A DNA stretch of 7,151 nt from Acidobacteriota bacterium (GCA_021788955.1 JAJYKC010000032.1:3044-10194); one strand, 5' to 3'; shown: positions 1 to 7,086, counted from the first letter of the stretch. Program-made: numbers and translations. Notes: generated by a model from the letters alone, not told the origin.

Positions 1-2
1 AC

Positions 3-869
3 CCGTTCAACATCGAGCGCATCTGGGATATCCTTTTTCGCTCCAGCCTATACTACGGGCAGGCCGGCGTCGTCCCGCACGCCATCAGCGGAGTGGATCT
101 CGCGCTCTGGGATCTGATCGGCAACGCTCTTGAGATGCCCGTCTACAAGCTGCTCGGAGGCGAAACCAAAACGCGCATTCCCACCTACTGCACGGGAAAC
201 GATATCGAGCAGCACATCCAATTCGGCTATCGCCGCCTGAAGCTGGCCCTCCCGTACGGTCCCGCCGATGGCCGCGAGGGCATGCGCAAGAACACCGCCC
301 TGGTGAAGCACACGCGCGATCTGCTCGGCCCCGACGGCGACATCATGCTCGACTGCTGGATGGCTTTGAATGAGCAGTACACCATCGAACTGGCCGAAAT
401 GCTCGCGCCCCACCGCGTCTATTGGATGGAGGAATGCCTGCCGCCTTACGACTTCGCTGGCTTCGGCCGCCTGAAAGCGGCCATCAAATCCACGCGCATC
501 GCCACAGGCGAGCATGTTTATTTCCGCTACGGCTTCCGGAAACTTCTCGAGCACAACGCCGCCGCCGTCTGGCAGCCCGACGTGCACTGGTGCGGCGGCT
601 TAACCGACCTGCGCAAAATCGCCGCCCTCGCCGCGGCTTACGACATTCCCGTCATCCCCCACGCGGGTGGCGTCCAGGACTGTGTCCACTTCACCATGGC
701 CACTACCAACGCCCCCTGGTCGGAGATGTTCATGCCTCCTCCCGGCGGACCACCCGAGGTCTACCGCCGGTTCGAGGAAGACAACCAAATCACCCGAGGG
801 CCGGAAGGAATCTACATGCGCCCTTCCGACCGGCCCGGCTTCGGCTGGGAAATCGAAGTCGCATCCTGA
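3..869 (+). CDS. L-rhamnonate dehydratase-like enolase-superfamily protein, 5' end outside window
   Basis: The reading frame is open from base 3 to a TGA at 867-869, giving 288 residues. RhmD-type proteins are about 400 residues, so roughly the first 110 residues (most of the capping domain) lie outside the window. The GTG at 93 is not the start: family-like sequence precedes it, and AISGVDLALWDL spans it. Visible motifs follow L-rhamnonate dehydratase closely: MLDCWM (metal-ligand Asp at 351-353), WMEECLPP (Glu pair at 429-434), GEH (Glu 510-512, His 513-515), QPDVHWCGGLT (Asp 579-581) and IPH (His 660-662, expected catalytic base paired with the Asp). The family removes water from sugar acids using Mg2+; RhmD converts L-rhamnonate to 2-keto-3-deoxy-L-rhamnonate in the cytoplasm. 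The His is followed by AGG where I recall GSS in RhmD, so the substrate may be another acid sugar. The protein ends with PGFGWEIE, a normal family C-terminus. Family is secure; exact substrate is inferred. Confidence 0.85.
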   Translation, partial: PFNIERIWDILFRSSLYYGQAGVVPHAISGVDLALWDLIGNALEMPVYKLLGGETKTRIPTYCTGNDIEQHIQFGYRRLKLALPYGPADGREGMRKNTALVKHTRDLLGPDGDIMLDCWMALNEQYTIELAEMLAPHRVYWMEECLPPYDFAGFGRLKAAIKSTRIATGEHVYFRYGFRKLLEHNAAAVWQPDVHWCGGLTDLRKIAALAAAYDIPVIPHAGGVQDCVHFTMATTNAPWSEMFMPPPGGPPEVYRRFEEDNQITRGPEGIYMRPSDRPGFGWEIEVAS

Positions 870-885
870 CGAAACACGGCCGCGA

Positions 886-2280
886 TCACGGCAGCCGGTT
901 GACGTCAATCTGCCCGCTGCTTAAATCCAAAGCCAGCGCCGCCACACTGACACTCCGCTGGGCCTGCGAAAGCAGACTCTGATTCGTCAGCAGCGCGGAC
1001 TCGGCATCCAGCACGAAGTTAATCACGCTGCGTCCCGCCTCGAACTTCAGACGCTCATCGTGCAGCACGCGCTCACTTTCCCTGACGGAATCCTTCAGCG
1101 CCGTTACCCGGCTCTTCGCACTCTCCAGGTCCGCCATCGCCGTTCGCACCTCTCTGTCGATGCGAAACTGCAACTGCCTCTGTGCCAGCCGCGATTCCTC
1201 CACCTGCGCCTGCGCTGCTTGCATCTCGCCCTTCCGCCGGCCGCCGTCAAACAAAGGGAATGAGACATGTACCCCGAGCACCCAGTCCGTAGCCGCGTTC
1301 CCCGGTGAGGGCAACGTCGAGGGGAAATCCGGAAGCATCTTGCCGATCAACTCCGGGAAGCCAACCGGAACGTTCGAGCCGTATTGAATCGCCGACGCGC
1401 GGAGGTCGATTCGCGGCCAGGCGGATTTGTGCGACGCTTCTTCGGCGTGCTCTCCGGCCAGGATTTCATGATTCTGCGACACAACATCGAACCTCGCCGC
1501 TTTCGCCGAGTTCAGTAACTCCCCCTCCGGCGCCGGCGCTGGAGGCAGGTCCGTCGGCGCCGGTGTATACCTCAACACAGGCAGCTCTCCCTCAAATCCC
1601 ATCACCGCCGCCAGCGCGCTCAACGACGATCTCCGCCCCGACTCGAGCGTAGCCAGGTCGCTTTCCACCTGCGCCAGCCGTGTCTGTATCTTCAGCGCAT
1701 CCACCGGCACCGCCCGGCCTCCCTTCACCAGCCCATTGGTCAGGTCCAACAGCGATCGCAAGCTCTTTTCCCGCGCTTCCGCCGCGCCGATCAAGTCCGA
1801 ATACGCCAGTGTCTGCAAATAAAGCTGCGCCGTCTGAAACACGACCTCCTGCCGCCGCCGCTCCGCCGCCGAGCGCGCTGCTTCCACCCGCTCCCTCGCC
1901 GAGGCCAGTTCCAACTCCGTCTTATGAAAGTCCCACGCCAGGAACTTCAAGTCGGCGCTCCCGGTGTAGAGAGCCGTGTCGAAGCGCAACTGGGCCGGTT
2001 CAGCCCCGAAAGGATAACCATGCGCGTAGCGCGAACGCAGGGCGTCCGCATTCAGATCCACCTGCGGCATCAGATACGAGTGCGCCGTCGTCACCAGCCC
2101 TTGCCGCCGCTGCACCTCCGCCTGCGACGATTTCAAATCCGGCGAATGCGCCAGTGCGTACTCCACCGCCTCCCGCAGACTCATCCCGGCCTCTGAAGGC
2201 GGTTCCGCCCCCGCCGCCAGAACGCAGATCAGCGCAGCCGCTGCGGCGTATCTATTTAACGGTCCCATAAGCGTCCTCAT
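886..2280 (-). CDS. TolC-type outer-membrane efflux channel (OEP family)
   Basis: This 464-residue protein would form the trimeric outer-membrane duct of the tripartite pump. Its length matches TolC/OprM-type factors (about 420-490). A short basic N-terminus and a hydrophobic stretch (residues about 11-24, rich in Ala/Leu) form a probable Sec signal peptide. The Cys at residue 19 has Ile before it, so a lipobox is unlikely. Two OEP repeats follow: about 33-230, beginning MSLREAVEYALAHSPDLK, and about 255-455, containing FPLFDGGRRKGEMQAAQAQ, the usual strand-to-helix turn of the second repeat. Long Ala/Glu/Arg-rich helices fit the periplasmic coiled-coil tunnel. The ATG at 2280 overlaps the pump's stop as ATGA. 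An in-frame ATG at 2268 has a better-placed GAGGA (2278-2274, 5 bases away) and would give 460 residues with the same signal peptide, so it is a serious alternative start. An upstream extension to 2439 is rejected because it runs through the pump gene. Confidence 0.93.
   Translation of the reverse strand: MRTLMGPLNRYAAAAALICVLAAGAEPPSEAGMSLREAVEYALAHSPDLKSSQAEVQRRQGLVTTAHSYLMPQVDLNADALRSRYAHGYPFGAEPAQLRFDTALYTGSADLKFLAWDFHKTELELASARERVEAARSAAERRRQEVVFQTAQLYLQTLAYSDLIGAAEAREKSLRSLLDLTNGLVKGGRAVPVDALKIQTRLAQVESDLATLESGRRSSLSALAAVMGFEGELPVLRYTPAPTDLPPAPAPEGELLNSAKAARFDVVSQNHEILAGEHAEEASHKSAWPRIDLRASAIQYGSNVPVGFPELIGKMLPDFPSTLPSPGNAATDWVLGVHVSFPLFDGGRRKGEMQAAQAQVEESRLAQRQLQFRIDREVRTAMADLESAKSRVTALKDSVRESERVLHDERLKFEAGRSVINFVLDAESALLTNQSLLSQAQRSVSVAALALDLSSGQIDVNRLP
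2274..2278 (-). promoter_or_regulatory. Shine-Dalgarno GAGGA favouring an internal start of the channel gene
   Basis: GAGGA (2278-2274) overlaps the pump's stop codon and sits 5 bases before an in-frame ATG at 2268. The first ATG (2280) instead depends on AGGAG 11 bases upstream, a long spacing. The site therefore supports 2268 as a possible true start. Either start preserves the signal peptide and couples translation to the pump. Confidence 0.4.
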
Positions 2281-5200
2281 AGAGCCGCCGGCTCCTGCCC
2301 CAGGCTGGCGGCAAGCTTCTTCCGAATTTGCTCCGGCAGGCCATGGTCCGCTTTGTTCGCGTACACCACGTTGTAAGTCACCGGAATCACGAACAGCGAG
2401 AACAGAGTCGACACGATCAGCCCGAAGATCAGCGCCCATGCCATCCCTCCGAACACCGTATCGAGCGTGATCGGCAGCGCCCCTAACACGGCCGCACCGG
2501 AGGTAAGCAGAATCGGCCGCAGACGCACCGTAACGCTTTCGAGAATCGCCTCATCCAGCCTCAATCCGCGCAGTAACCCAAGCTGGATGAAATCCACAAT
2601 GATGATCGAGTTCCGCGTCACGATACCCGCCAGCGCGATCATGCCGATGAATGCCGGGCCCGAAAAGAACATCGGATTCAGGAAGCCGCCAATATGGCGC
2701 TGCCCGAACTGGTTCAACAGCCAGAACCCTGGCATCACGCCGATCACCATCAGCGGAATCGCACGCATGATCGTTAGCGGTAAACGGAAAGACCCCGTTT
2801 GGTTCATCAGGATGATGTAGATGGCGATCAATGCAACCAGCATCGCCAGCGCCAGGTCGCGGAACAGGTGGAGCGAAATATACATCTCGCCTTCGTCCCA
2901 CCAATGAACGGCGATCCCTTCGGGCGCCGCCCACCGAATGCCGCCGCCCCTCCGAAACATCGTCCGCTGATTCAAAGGACGCGCCTGCGCCTGCAGATCC
3001 ACGAAACCGCGCCCGTAGCCCTGCACTTCATCCGCCCGCAGATCCAGAATCGTTTCTACCGGCGGCCGTCCCGCCATCTCCCCCGTCACGTACACCACGC
3101 GCTCGAGCTGCCGGTGATATATCGTCTTGTCCTCTACCGTCGTCCGCCATGCCCCCAGCTCCGATATCGGAACCAGGTTCCCGCCCGAACCCTTCGCGTA
3201 AATCCGGGCCAGGTCGATCCGGCTCGATCGCTCCGCCCGGGGAAACCAAAGCATGATCTTCACCGGGTTTCGCTCGTGCGGGATCTGGGCCGCTCCCACG
3301 GCCTGGCCGCCAAGCGCAAGCGCAATCGTCCGTGAGACATCGTCCGTCGATACGCCGTTCAGCGCGGCCTTCTGCTTGTCCACCTCGAACACGTATTTCG
3401 TCTGGTCTTCCTCGACCGTGTCGTCCACGTCCACCACCCCCGGCTCCCGCTCCATCCGTGCCTTCACGATGGAAGCCGCGTCGATCAGATCCCGGTAAGA
3501 CTGCGTCGGCCCGCCATAGACCGCCGCAACCAGCGTGGACATCGTCGGCGGCCCCGCCGGCAGCTCCACGATTTTCAATTTCACCTGATCGCGCCGCGCA
3601 ATCTCCGTGAGGTCGCTTCGTATCCGCAATGTGAGCGAATGGCTGGACTCGGTGCGCTCCGTCTTATGAATGAGATTTACGCGTATGTCGGCGCGGTTCG
3701 GCGCCCGGCGCAGAAAGTACTGGCGCATCAGGCCGTTGAAATCCACCGGCGACGTGGTCCCTACATAAGCCTCGTAGTCCGTGATCTCCGGCACAGACGC
3801 CAGGTACCGTTCGAAGTCGCGCGCCGCGGCGTCCGTCCGCTCGAGCGTCGTCCCCGACGGCATATCGAGAACCAGCAGCATCTCGTCCTTGTTGTCGTAC
3901 GGCAGTTGTTTCACGCGCACCCGCCGCGTCAGAACCAGCAGCACGCTGCCGATAAACAGCACCATCACCACAAGCAGAAACAGCCGTCCGCGCCGCCTCC
4001 GCCGTACCAGCGGCATCAGCGTGGCATCGAAAAATCGCCGCGTTCTCTGAAACGAGACCTGTGGCGTCGCGCCGTGCCCCGCGTCGCCAGCCTGACCCTT
4101 CAGCATCCGGTAGGCCAGCCATGGCGTGATCGTGAACGACACCACCAGCGACATGAGCATGGTCACCGGAATGTTCGCCGCCATCGGCCGCAAATACTGG
4201 CCCATCATGTCGGTGACGAACAACAGCGGCAAAAATGAGAGAATCACCGCGAACGTCGCCGCAATCAGCGGCGGCCGTACTTCATTCACCGCCTCCAGCA
4301 CCACCTCCGCCGTCGCTTTCCCGCGCATCTTGAAATGCCGGTGAATGTTCTCCACATCCACGATCGGGTCGTCCACCAGCAGCCCCAACGCCACCGTTAA
4401 AGCGAACAGCGTAACCCGGTTGATGGAGAATCCCAGCAGGTAGTTCACGACCAGCGTCAAACCGAACACACACGGCACCGCGATCGCCACTACCAGCGCC
4501 TGCCGGTATCCCAGCCCGATGGCGAGCAGCGCCATCACCACCCCGATCGCAACCACCAACCCTTCTTCCAGCTCTCTGACCTTGTCGTTCGCCGTGACGC
4601 CATAGTTGCGCGTCACAACAACCTGGACGTCCGCGGGCAGAATCTCCTTTTTCAGTTCGCCCATCCGCTTCAGCAGGTCCTCGGCCACCCACACGTTGTT
4701 CGTGCCGTGCTTCTTCGCAACGGCAATTGTGACCGCTGGCTGGGCGCTGTAACTGGGCGGTTGGGGACTGGAGCCAACCAGACTTCCCGCCGCGCCTTCT
4801 TCCTTCGGATGATTCCACGCGGCGCCCCGGTGAAACCGCACGTAGTCGGTGAACTCGCCCGCGCCGTCGCTCACCTCCGCCACGTCCCGCAAATAAACCG
4901 GCCGTCCGTTCCACACCCCCACCACCAGGTTCTGCAAATCCCGCGCGTCAGCAATGAACTCGCCCGCCTCGACCCGCACGTCCCGGTCGTTGCGGTCGAA
5001 GGCCCCCGCCTGCACGCTCGAGTTCGAGCCTTGAATCGCGCGGCTCAGCTCCAGCGCCGATATCCGGTAGGAAGCCATGCGCGCCGCCGAAGGCCGGATC
5101 AGAAGCTCCCGCGGCCGTCCGCCCACAACATACGCGACGCCGGCGTTCTGCACTCCCTGCAGACGGTCCACCACCTCCTCCGCCATCCGCCGCAGTTCAT

Positions 5201-5675
5201 AATCGCCGCGCGAGCCGCTCGTCAGCGTGAACGTTACGATCGGCACATCGTCCACGTCGATCGGCTTCACCACCCATCCCGCCGCACCCGGCGTAGTCCG
5301 GTCCATGTTCTCGTTCAGCTTGCGGATCAGCTTCACGTAGCTCGGCTCCAGCGGCTGACCAACATAGAATCGGACCGTCACGATGCTCTGGCCGGGCATG
5401 GACCGCGAATACACATACTCCACGCCCGGGATCTGGTACACCATCTTCTCCACAGGCGTCGAAACCAGTTGCTCTACATCCTGCGCCGAATGTCCGGGAA
5501 ACGAAACCATCACATTCGCCGCGGCCACGAGGATCTGCGGTTCTTCCTCGCGCGGCGTCACCACCAGCGCCACCGCCCCGGCCGCGATCGAAACCAGGAT
5601 GAACACCATCGACAGGTTCGATTCGAGGAATTTTCGAACAATCCGGATCGTCAGCGATTCGTGCGGCTCGCTCAT
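2277..5675 (-). CDS. RND-family inner-membrane efflux pump (AcrB/ACR_tran type)
   Basis: This 1132-residue proton-driven pump is slightly longer than AcrB (1049). It shows the duplicated RND plan: TM1 (about 21-40), first porter domain, TM2-6 (about 370-525), a basic cytoplasmic linker with RRRRRGR (558-564), TM7 (about 565-583), second porter domain, then TM8-12 (about 938-1105). The N-terminal TPREEEPQI (40-48) and the SFPGHSAQDVEQLVSTPVE region (58-76) are typical of the family. TM4 reads GLLVDDPIVDVEN (431-443): Asp435/Asp436 match the proton-relay pair of HAE pumps, and Asp440 is an extra acid. The TM10 position held by Lys in AcrB is Arg1021 (TRNSIIIVDF). A Gly/Pro/Ser-rich insert occupies about 283-312. 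The start ATG at 5675 overlaps the adaptor's TGA as ATGA, with GAGGA 10 bases and AGG 5 bases upstream. It should work with the adaptor and channel either side. RND family is certain; substrate is unknown, with drugs or organic compounds more likely than simple metal ions from TM4. Confidence 0.96.
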   Translation of the reverse strand: MSEPHESLTIRIVRKFLESNLSMVFILVSIAAGAVALVVTPREEEPQILVAAANVMVSFPGHSAQDVEQLVSTPVEKMVYQIPGVEYVYSRSMPGQSIVTVRFYVGQPLEPSYVKLIRKLNENMDRTTPGAAGWVVKPIDVDDVPIVTFTLTSGSRGDYELRRMAEEVVDRLQGVQNAGVAYVVGGRPRELLIRPSAARMASYRISALELSRAIQGSNSSVQAGAFDRNDRDVRVEAGEFIADARDLQNLVVGVWNGRPVYLRDVAEVSDGAGEFTDYVRFHRGAAWNHPKEEGAAGSLVGSSPQPPSYSAQPAVTIAVAKKHGTNNVWVAEDLLKRMGELKKEILPADVQVVVTRNYGVTANDKVRELEEGLVVAIGVVMALLAIGLGYRQALVVAIAVPCVFGLTLVVNYLLGFSINRVTLFALTVALGLLVDDPIVDVENIHRHFKMRGKATAEVVLEAVNEVRPPLIAATFAVILSFLPLLFVTDMMGQYLRPMAANIPVTMLMSLVVSFTITPWLAYRMLKGQAGDAGHGATPQVSFQRTRRFFDATLMPLVRRRRRGRLFLLVVMVLFIGSVLLVLTRRVRVKQLPYDNKDEMLLVLDMPSGTTLERTDAAARDFERYLASVPEITDYEAYVGTTSPVDFNGLMRQYFLRRAPNRADIRVNLIHKTERTESSHSLTLRIRSDLTEIARRDQVKLKIVELPAGPPTMSTLVAAVYGGPTQSYRDLIDAASIVKARMEREPGVVDVDDTVEEDQTKYVFEVDKQKAALNGVSTDDVSRTIALALGGQAVGAAQIPHERNPVKIMLWFPRAERSSRIDLARIYAKGSGGNLVPISELGAWRTTVEDKTIYHRQLERVVYVTGEMAGRPPVETILDLRADEVQGYGRGFVDLQAQARPLNQRTMFRRGGGIRWAAPEGIAVHWWDEGEMYISLHLFRDLALAMLVALIAIYIILMNQTGSFRLPLTIMRAIPLMVIGVMPGFWLLNQFGQRHIGGFLNPMFFSGPAFIGMIALAGIVTRNSIIIVDFIQLGLLRGLRLDEAILESVTVRLRPILLTSGAAVLGALPITLDTVFGGMAWALIFGLIVSTLFSLFVIPVTYNVVYANKADHGLPEQIRKKLAASLGQEPAAL

Positions 5676-6751
5676 AGCGGCCTGTTCCTCACGGCCACCG
5701 TGTCTCCCGGCGCGAGTCCGCTGAGAACTTCAAACTTATCCCCGCCGATCGCGCGTCCCGTCTGCACAGTCCGCCGCTCCAGGCGGCCTTCACGAACCAC
5801 GTCCACCATCGTGAGTTGGCCCGCGCGGATGATCGCCGAAGCCGGAACCGCTGCGACCTCTTCGGCTTTCATCGGAATCAGCAATCGCCCGAACATCCCC
5901 GGAACGATGTCCCTGCTCTCATCCAGGTGAACCCGCACCAGAATGCTGCGGCTGGCCGGATCCGATGCCGGCACAATCTCCACCACCCGTCCCCGCATCT
6001 CCCGCCCGACCGAGTCGATCTTGTACGGCAGAATCTCGTTAACGTGAATCCCCGCTATCAGTTCCTCCGGGACATTCGCCTCCAGCCATAGGTGGCCCCG
6101 CTCATACATGGTGAATAGCGGCTTGCCCGGCGCCGCCATATCGCCCACGTTCGCCAACTTGTCCACCACCACCCCCGTAAACGGGCTTCCGATCACCGCG
6201 TACGACAGGTTCACCTCGGCTTCTTTTTCCGCCTGCCGCAGCCGGTGCAAGTTCGCCTCGGCCGTCTTCAGATTCGTTTGCGTGTGCTCGAAGTCGTACG
6301 GCGTGATCACCTGCTGGTCGAACAGAGGCTTGTCGCGCTTGTAGTCGGACTCCGCCTGCGCAAGCGTCGCCTCCGCGCTGCGCACCGCCTCCTGCGCCTG
6401 CTCCACGCGATGCCGCAGGTCCCTCTCATCCAGCACCACGAGTGTCTCCCCGTTCGTTGTCTGCTGCCCCGCCGCCGCGCGCATCTCGACGATGTTCGCC
6501 ACCACCCGCGACGTCACCGTCGCAAGCCGCTCGGCCTGCACCGTCCCTACGGCCTCGGTCACTGCCGGAATCGCCTGTATCGCAATCTTCTCCGTAGCAA
6601 GGTCCTCGCCCGATTCCACCGGCGCCGGCGCCTTGCCCGCCTGAATCACCCCGTGCCGGAACGCGCCGAAAATCCAAAGCATCAGGACGGCAATCGCAGC
6701 GGCCGGCAGCCCCACCCGAAGCACCGTCGATTTTCGATTTTCAGAAGACAT
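5672..6751 (-). CDS. Periplasmic adaptor of RND pump (HlyD/AcrA-type membrane fusion protein)
   Basis: This 359-residue protein is the periplasmic link that joins the RND pump to the outer-membrane channel. An N-terminal membrane anchor spans about residues 11-31 after a short polar tail with Arg6, Lys7 and Arg12. There is no lipobox Cys, so it is anchored by the helix rather than as a lipoprotein. Domain order is normal: first half of the lipoyl-like domain (about 78-110, with VVANIVEMRAAAGQ), an alpha-helical hairpin (about 110-180, heptad-like Ala/Glu/Arg), the second lipoyl half (SPFTGVVVDKLANVGD, 189-204), a beta-barrel (about 218-295) and a membrane-proximal domain (about 298-356, VPASAIIR to LSGLAPGDTVAV). 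The hairpin is of the short AcrA/CusB kind. The start ATG at 6751 has GAGGAAAGGG upstream, its last GGG ending 9 bases before the ATG. It follows the regulator by 24 bases and overlaps the pump by 4, so it is cotranscribed with both. Confidence 0.94.
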   Translation of the reverse strand: MSSENRKSTVLRVGLPAAAIAVLMLWIFGAFRHGVIQAGKAPAPVESGEDLATEKIAIQAIPAVTEAVGTVQAERLATVTSRVVANIVEMRAAAGQQTTNGETLVVLDERDLRHRVEQAQEAVRSAEATLAQAESDYKRDKPLFDQQVITPYDFEHTQTNLKTAEANLHRLRQAEKEAEVNLSYAVIGSPFTGVVVDKLANVGDMAAPGKPLFTMYERGHLWLEANVPEELIAGIHVNEILPYKIDSVGREMRGRVVEIVPASDPASRSILVRVHLDESRDIVPGMFGRLLIPMKAEEVAAVPASAIIRAGQLTMVDVVREGRLERRTVQTGRAIGGDKFEVLSGLAPGDTVAVRNRPL

Positions 6752-6760
6752 GGAGTTATT

Positions 6761-6770
6761 CCCTTTCCTC
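6761..6770 (-). promoter_or_regulatory. Ribosome binding site of the adaptor gene
   Basis: The - strand reads GAGGAAAGGG at 6770-6761. The final GGG ends 9 bases before the ATG at 6751 and lies in the 24-base gap after the repressor's stop. It is the strongest purine-rich Shine-Dalgarno stretch in the operon, which fits higher translation of the pump components than of the repressor, whose own upstream region is poor. Confidence 0.6.
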
Positions 6771-6775
6771 TCGTC

Positions 6776-7054
6776 CTAACCTGCGGATTTCAGCGCGCGC
6801 AGCAGAAACGGCCGGAGTTCCGCAATCAGCCGGTGCTTCTCGTTAAGGCTGTAGTTCACGCGCGTCCCCTCCCGCCGGCTCTCCACGATCCCGCTGTTGC
6901 GCAGATAGGCCAGGTGCCGCGAAAGAAGCGGCTGCGGCAGGCCGAGTCTCCGCTCCATTTCGCAGACGCAGTACGGAGATCGCAGCAGTAGGTTCAGAAT
7001 GCGCAGCCGCGTCGGATCTGCGAGCGCCTTAAATACGCTGGCTAACTCCGTCAT
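6776..7054 (-). CDS. ArsR/SmtB-family transcriptional repressor with Cys-X-Cys sensor pair
   Basis: This 92-residue winged-helix repressor has nearly normal length for a compact ArsR protein. The N-terminus (MTELASVFKALADPTRLRIL) is the classic family opening. The recognition helix region reads LGLPQPLLSRHLAYLR (37-52), and the wing is around REGTRVNYSL (61-70). Cys29 and Cys31 in PYCVCEME sit where E. coli ArsR has Cys32 and Cys34 (its CVC motif), which binds As(III)/Sb(III). The third ArsR Cys (37 in E. coli) is replaced by Glu34. No other Cys is present, and the only His residues are His47 and His74. Known family members bind an operator as dimers and release DNA on ligand binding. As the first gene of the efflux operon it likely represses itself and the three pump genes; the inverted repeats upstream are candidate operators. 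The start ATG at 7054 is preferred because the family's conserved N-terminus begins there, although its Shine-Dalgarno is weak. The inducer is inferred, not shown. Confidence 0.92.
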   Translation of the reverse strand: MTELASVFKALADPTRLRILNLLLRSPYCVCEMERRLGLPQPLLSRHLAYLRNSGIVESRREGTRVNYSLNEKHRLIAELRPFLLRALKSAG

Positions 7055-7062
7055 CGTCCGTC

Positions 7063-7086
7063 CGCATATACGGATGCACGTATGCG
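7063..7086 (-). promoter_or_regulatory. Candidate ArsR operator (inverted repeat CGCATA-N12-TATGCG)
   Basis: Perfect 6-base arms CGCATA (7063-7068) and TATGCG (7081-7086) flank a 12-base spacer, and the symmetry continues imperfectly inward with CG/CG if two bases are bulged. The repeat lies 8 bases upstream of the repressor's ATG, where a bound dimer would block transcription or initiation. ArsR/SmtB operators are commonly imperfect inverted repeats of this overall size. Its use as an operator is inferred from position and symmetry only. Confidence 0.45.

Noticed and set aside
93..95. GTG at 93 as the start of the dehydratase
   Set aside because: The frame is open to the window edge and the 30 residues before it match the family (IERIWDILFRSSLYYG), so the gene begins outside the window.
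48..587. A 179-residue open frame on the - strand opposite the dehydratase
   Set aside because: The + strand frame carries all enolase-superfamily motifs; the antisense frame has none and crosses the conserved core.
870..900. Possible rho-independent terminator between the converging genes
   Set aside because: Only a 4-base stem (GCCG/CGGC, 879-882 and 889-892) is visible and no T-run follows on either strand.
1680..2270. A Pro/Ser-rich + strand frame of 196 residues opposite the channel gene
   Set aside because: Its low-complexity composition mirrors Ala/Gly/Arg codons of the real gene; it has no motif or convincing ribosome binding site.
2281..2439. N-terminal extension of the channel protein to an upstream ATG at 2439
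   Set aside because: The extension runs through the pump's coding sequence in another frame, is not signal-peptide-like, and would bury the real signal peptide inside the protein.
4707..5930. A 407-residue open frame on the + strand
   Set aside because: It lies antisense across the end of the adaptor and the start of the pump, is rich in Arg/His/Pro, and shows no domain. It is a by-product of high GC and C-ending codons on the other strand.
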